Origin: Leptodontidium sp. MPI-SDFR-AT-0119
Taxonomy: Eukaryota > Ascomycota > Leotiomycetes > Helotiales > Leptodontidiaceae
Reading direction: 5' to 3'
DNA length: 64,000 nucleotides
Assembly: GCA_020726505.1 (NCBI GenBank)
Contig: JAHLEZ010000010.1
Location: 372,001 to 436,000, forward strand
Positions 61,555 through 64,000 of this stretch are shown here, in pieces. The translations under genes were made by a program, and so were the position numbers. Numbering within the stretch: the first letter of the stretch is position 1; every line of letters starts with the position of its first letter. The notes beneath the pieces are model-generated. The model searched no databases, was not told where the DNA came from, and worked only from the letters and a program-made list of their open reading frames with translations.

Positions 61555-63260
61555 GATTTGTAATCACTAAAGTTTAAGAGAACTCTAAAAAGCTCGAATT
61601 TCTAGCGAGACAAATTCTTCGTGAGACTATTAGTAGGCATATTAATAATTAAAAAATATATTACTTTAAAAGATCCGCGAGTATACTCTTACTTTAATTA
61701 TATATTATGAATATTAACATAGCGCAGCTTTGTCGCGATCCTTTTAATATTATTTACAACGAGCCTGATAGTTTATTAATTATTATATAAAATCTCTTAC
61801 GTCTTACTTAGATTAAGAGCTAGATTTTTGAAGAAGCGCTAAAGAGCTATAGTTTCTTTACTTATATATTCTAGTATAAGTAGTTTTACTTTAGTTATTA
61901 AAGTAGTGATTATTACTTGTCTTAATGCTTTCTAAATCACTGGCCCGCTAAATAGAAAGATCACGTAACCTTAAGATAATCGTCGTATCTTAATATTATT
62001 AGCGAAAGAGGCGTCGGAGGTAATAATAATTACTCTACTATAATACCCACCGTAAACAATGCCTAAGAAGCGCGTATTAAACAAGTAGCGAATAAGTTAA
62101 TATATTGCGGTAAAGTATTTAGGCCTAAGGTTTGTTATGAATTATGAGAGTAAGGTAATTACATATATAACATCTAGTCTTGTAATAATTACTACGTATA
62201 AGACGGAGCTTACTCTCTCCTAATATACTTTAATGTATTTCTTAGAAGCTTGTCTTATGTACTTAACAAGATCGATTTGCGGCAACGGTGTCGTTAGACA
62301 ATTACTATTTACTTACTCAAATTTGCGAGTAATCTTCTTAAGGTACTAGTTATAGACTAAGGAGATCGTTTTGCGCTTTCGATCACGTAATACTTTAATC
62401 CCTAAGAATTACTTAATGTCTCTAAGATTATATATATTATATACTTAGTTTAGACGCTTAATAAGATCTTGTCTAAGCTTTTAATTATCTCAGTAATAAA
62501 GTACCTAGATATCGTCTACGTAAAAGAGGACTAAGATTTTATATTTAAGATCTGTGAATATACAAGGCTCCTCTAAGTAAGGAGAGAGCCCTAGATTGGT
62601 CAAAGTCTTACTTATATACTTATACTAGAAGTAAGGGAAATCACGTATTCTGTAAAGTGCGCGATTTACTCGTAATACTTAGTTAAGCTGTTAGAAACTA
62701 GGTGGAAATTAGTAGTATACTGTTTTATTATCTATATCTCTTAAGGTATTAATAAAGGCATTGATTACGTTAAAGTACTTGACTTCTAAATTAAAATAAG
62801 CTGTGAGTATTATAGTAATTCTAAAAGACTTTGCGGAGAGAGTGCTAGCGTATATTAATATAATTGTTGCCTTACTTTAGAGATTACCCCGAACTATTAT
62901 TCGAGAGCGACATCTTGAGATATATCCGTCTTTATTAGGCTTGTACTTAAAGACTTATATAAGCGGGACTAGTATATTTATAGTACTCGAATCGTACTTT
63001 TATAAATACTAACATTTATATTTATTTATATTCCTTGTTTCTAACTTATAGTCTTTTAGAAACCACCTTCTTATTAAGTAGTTTTCAAGATCACTTTACC
63101 TCTTTAGCTTTAGTAGAAGATCTTAGACCTTAACTTTAAAAAATAAGAGCTTCCTTTTTAATAACGGGCGATTTACTTATATCGCTGCCGCGATTATTAA
63201 ATATACTGTCTTAGTTAATTCCTTAAAATCGTCTTGTTCTTCTTGAGACATATATTAATT
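61555..63260 (-). mobile_element. Ty1/Copia retrotransposon pol (RT-RNase H), inactivated by RIP
   Basis: One minus-strand frame of roughly 570 codons reads through: an upstream linker ending VFKYKPNKDGY; RT landmarks IIVRGNL, ASTLSAKSFR, VKYFNVINAFINT, ALYRIRDFPYF and FYVDDI near 62,510; the connection RDIK*FLGIKVLRDRKRKTI; RNase H landmarks TSDASFANN, LSFSGPVI-like VIFLFSGPVI and LLILEYISKETIAL; and the conserved pol terminus MPTNSLTKNLSR*KFELFR. I saw no frameshift. Stops are TAA/TAG where Gln or Trp is expected. It cannot encode working enzyme. The 3' LTR should lie at about 61,200-61,500; integrase would lie beyond 63,260. Confidence 0.9.
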
Positions 63261-64000
63261 AGACATAAGCTTATAAAGAAGTTAGTCAATTTCGGATTAA
63301 AGATCACTATACTTAATTAAAGTATACTCGTTAAAGTTTACACCCCTAAGGTTTAAGTCACCCCCGAGATTAAGGTTGCCCTTTTAAGAGCGCGTTTCTT
63401 TAAGGATAATAGTAAGCGTTATAAATACTCTATTACCTTTACTTCCTTTACGTAGTCTCCCTCTTTTTCTTATACTCCTTATTAGCTTTTCTTAAGCACT
63501 TAAAGTTTTAGATTAAGCCGTGGCGGCCTTAACCTTTATTTAAGAGCGTGTTATTACTCTCGTCTATCCTCGTACGTTTAATTAAGCTCCTAACACTTTA
63601 GTCCGAGAGCGTGTCATTACTTTCGATAACGAATCCGAGGTTCTAAAAGCTTACGCTTAAAGAGTTAATTACTTTAGACTTTTATTTGTAACTTCTTGAG
63701 TTACTTAACTAAAGTTTTTAGTTAATTCCTCTAGTACTTCTTTTAGTAATAGTGACTCCACTCGCGAGTAATCCGCTTTTAGAGTAAATAACGGTATTTG
63801 AATCTCGAGTCTAAAAGCTCGAGACGGACCTCTAGCTTAGTCTTATAGTACGTTCGACGCCTAATTTGTGAGTTATATATTCTCACTTAGACGCGATCCC
63901 TTTGAGTCTTGTTCTATGCCTAGCGTAAGCCCTAGGTCGTACGCACTCGACCTCTGCTCCTTGCCCTCTACTAGTACTTTAACCGGCGTATTATTTAGTG

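Larger units (their letters stand above)
56200..64000. other. AT-rich, TpA-rich block of degraded transposons
   Basis: From about 56,200 to the window end the base composition changes sharply: very AT-rich, crowded with TTAATA-type words. Reading frames of transposon proteins can be followed across stop codons that are nearly all TAA or TAG in place of Gln or Trp codons, the mark of repeat-induced point mutation. No intact host gene is seen. The composition boundary with the RidA gene is abrupt. Confidence 0.9.

Overview
The window looks like nuclear DNA of a filamentous ascomycete (Pezizomycotina). Genes carry many 45-90 bp GT-AG introns, the histones have introns, and the protein set (Thi5/NMT1 with a TPP riboswitch, Ppm2 with a JmjC domain, Atg18, Pps1) is fungal. 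The right end is an AT-rich block with C-to-T-type damage (RIP). A leotiomycete is a reasonable guess, but nothing here proves the class. Exon coordinates below were worked out by hand from splice signals and reading phase; all main models add up to intact frames.

Left part (1-18,300): gene-poor and regulator-rich. Two related two-finger C2H2 genes lie in tandem on the minus strand (245-1139 and 3501-5184). The first has lost two zinc ligands. A third, three-finger C2H2 regulator lies at 11,687-13,103. The rest is non-coding sequence with many simple repeats and no gene I can support.

Middle part (18,300-45,200): dense housekeeping genes. ATG18 (-) and PPM2/TYW4 (+) are divergent. A BSC6-like MFS transporter is followed by the thiamine pyrimidine synthase NMT1/THI5, whose leader intron holds a TPP riboswitch, two alternative 5' splice sites and a uORF. 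PPS1 (+) converges on RPA190 (-). RPA190 and PRP3 are divergent. PRP3 and RAD3/XPD converge with 97 bp between stop codons. RAD3 opens with four tiny exons.

Right part (45,200-56,200): a multi-exon gene of unknown function, a divergent histone H3/H4 pair with CCAAT boxes between them, and a RidA-family gene at the edge of the AT-rich block.

Transposon block (56,200-64,000): extremely AT- and TpA-rich. It holds a Copia (Ty1) pol on the minus strand that can be read from the RT linker through RNase H to the pol terminus, with TAA/TAG stops at Gln/Trp positions and no frameshift that I could see. It also holds gag-like and unidentified degenerate coding remnants, and a short GC-normal island with two perfect hairpins.
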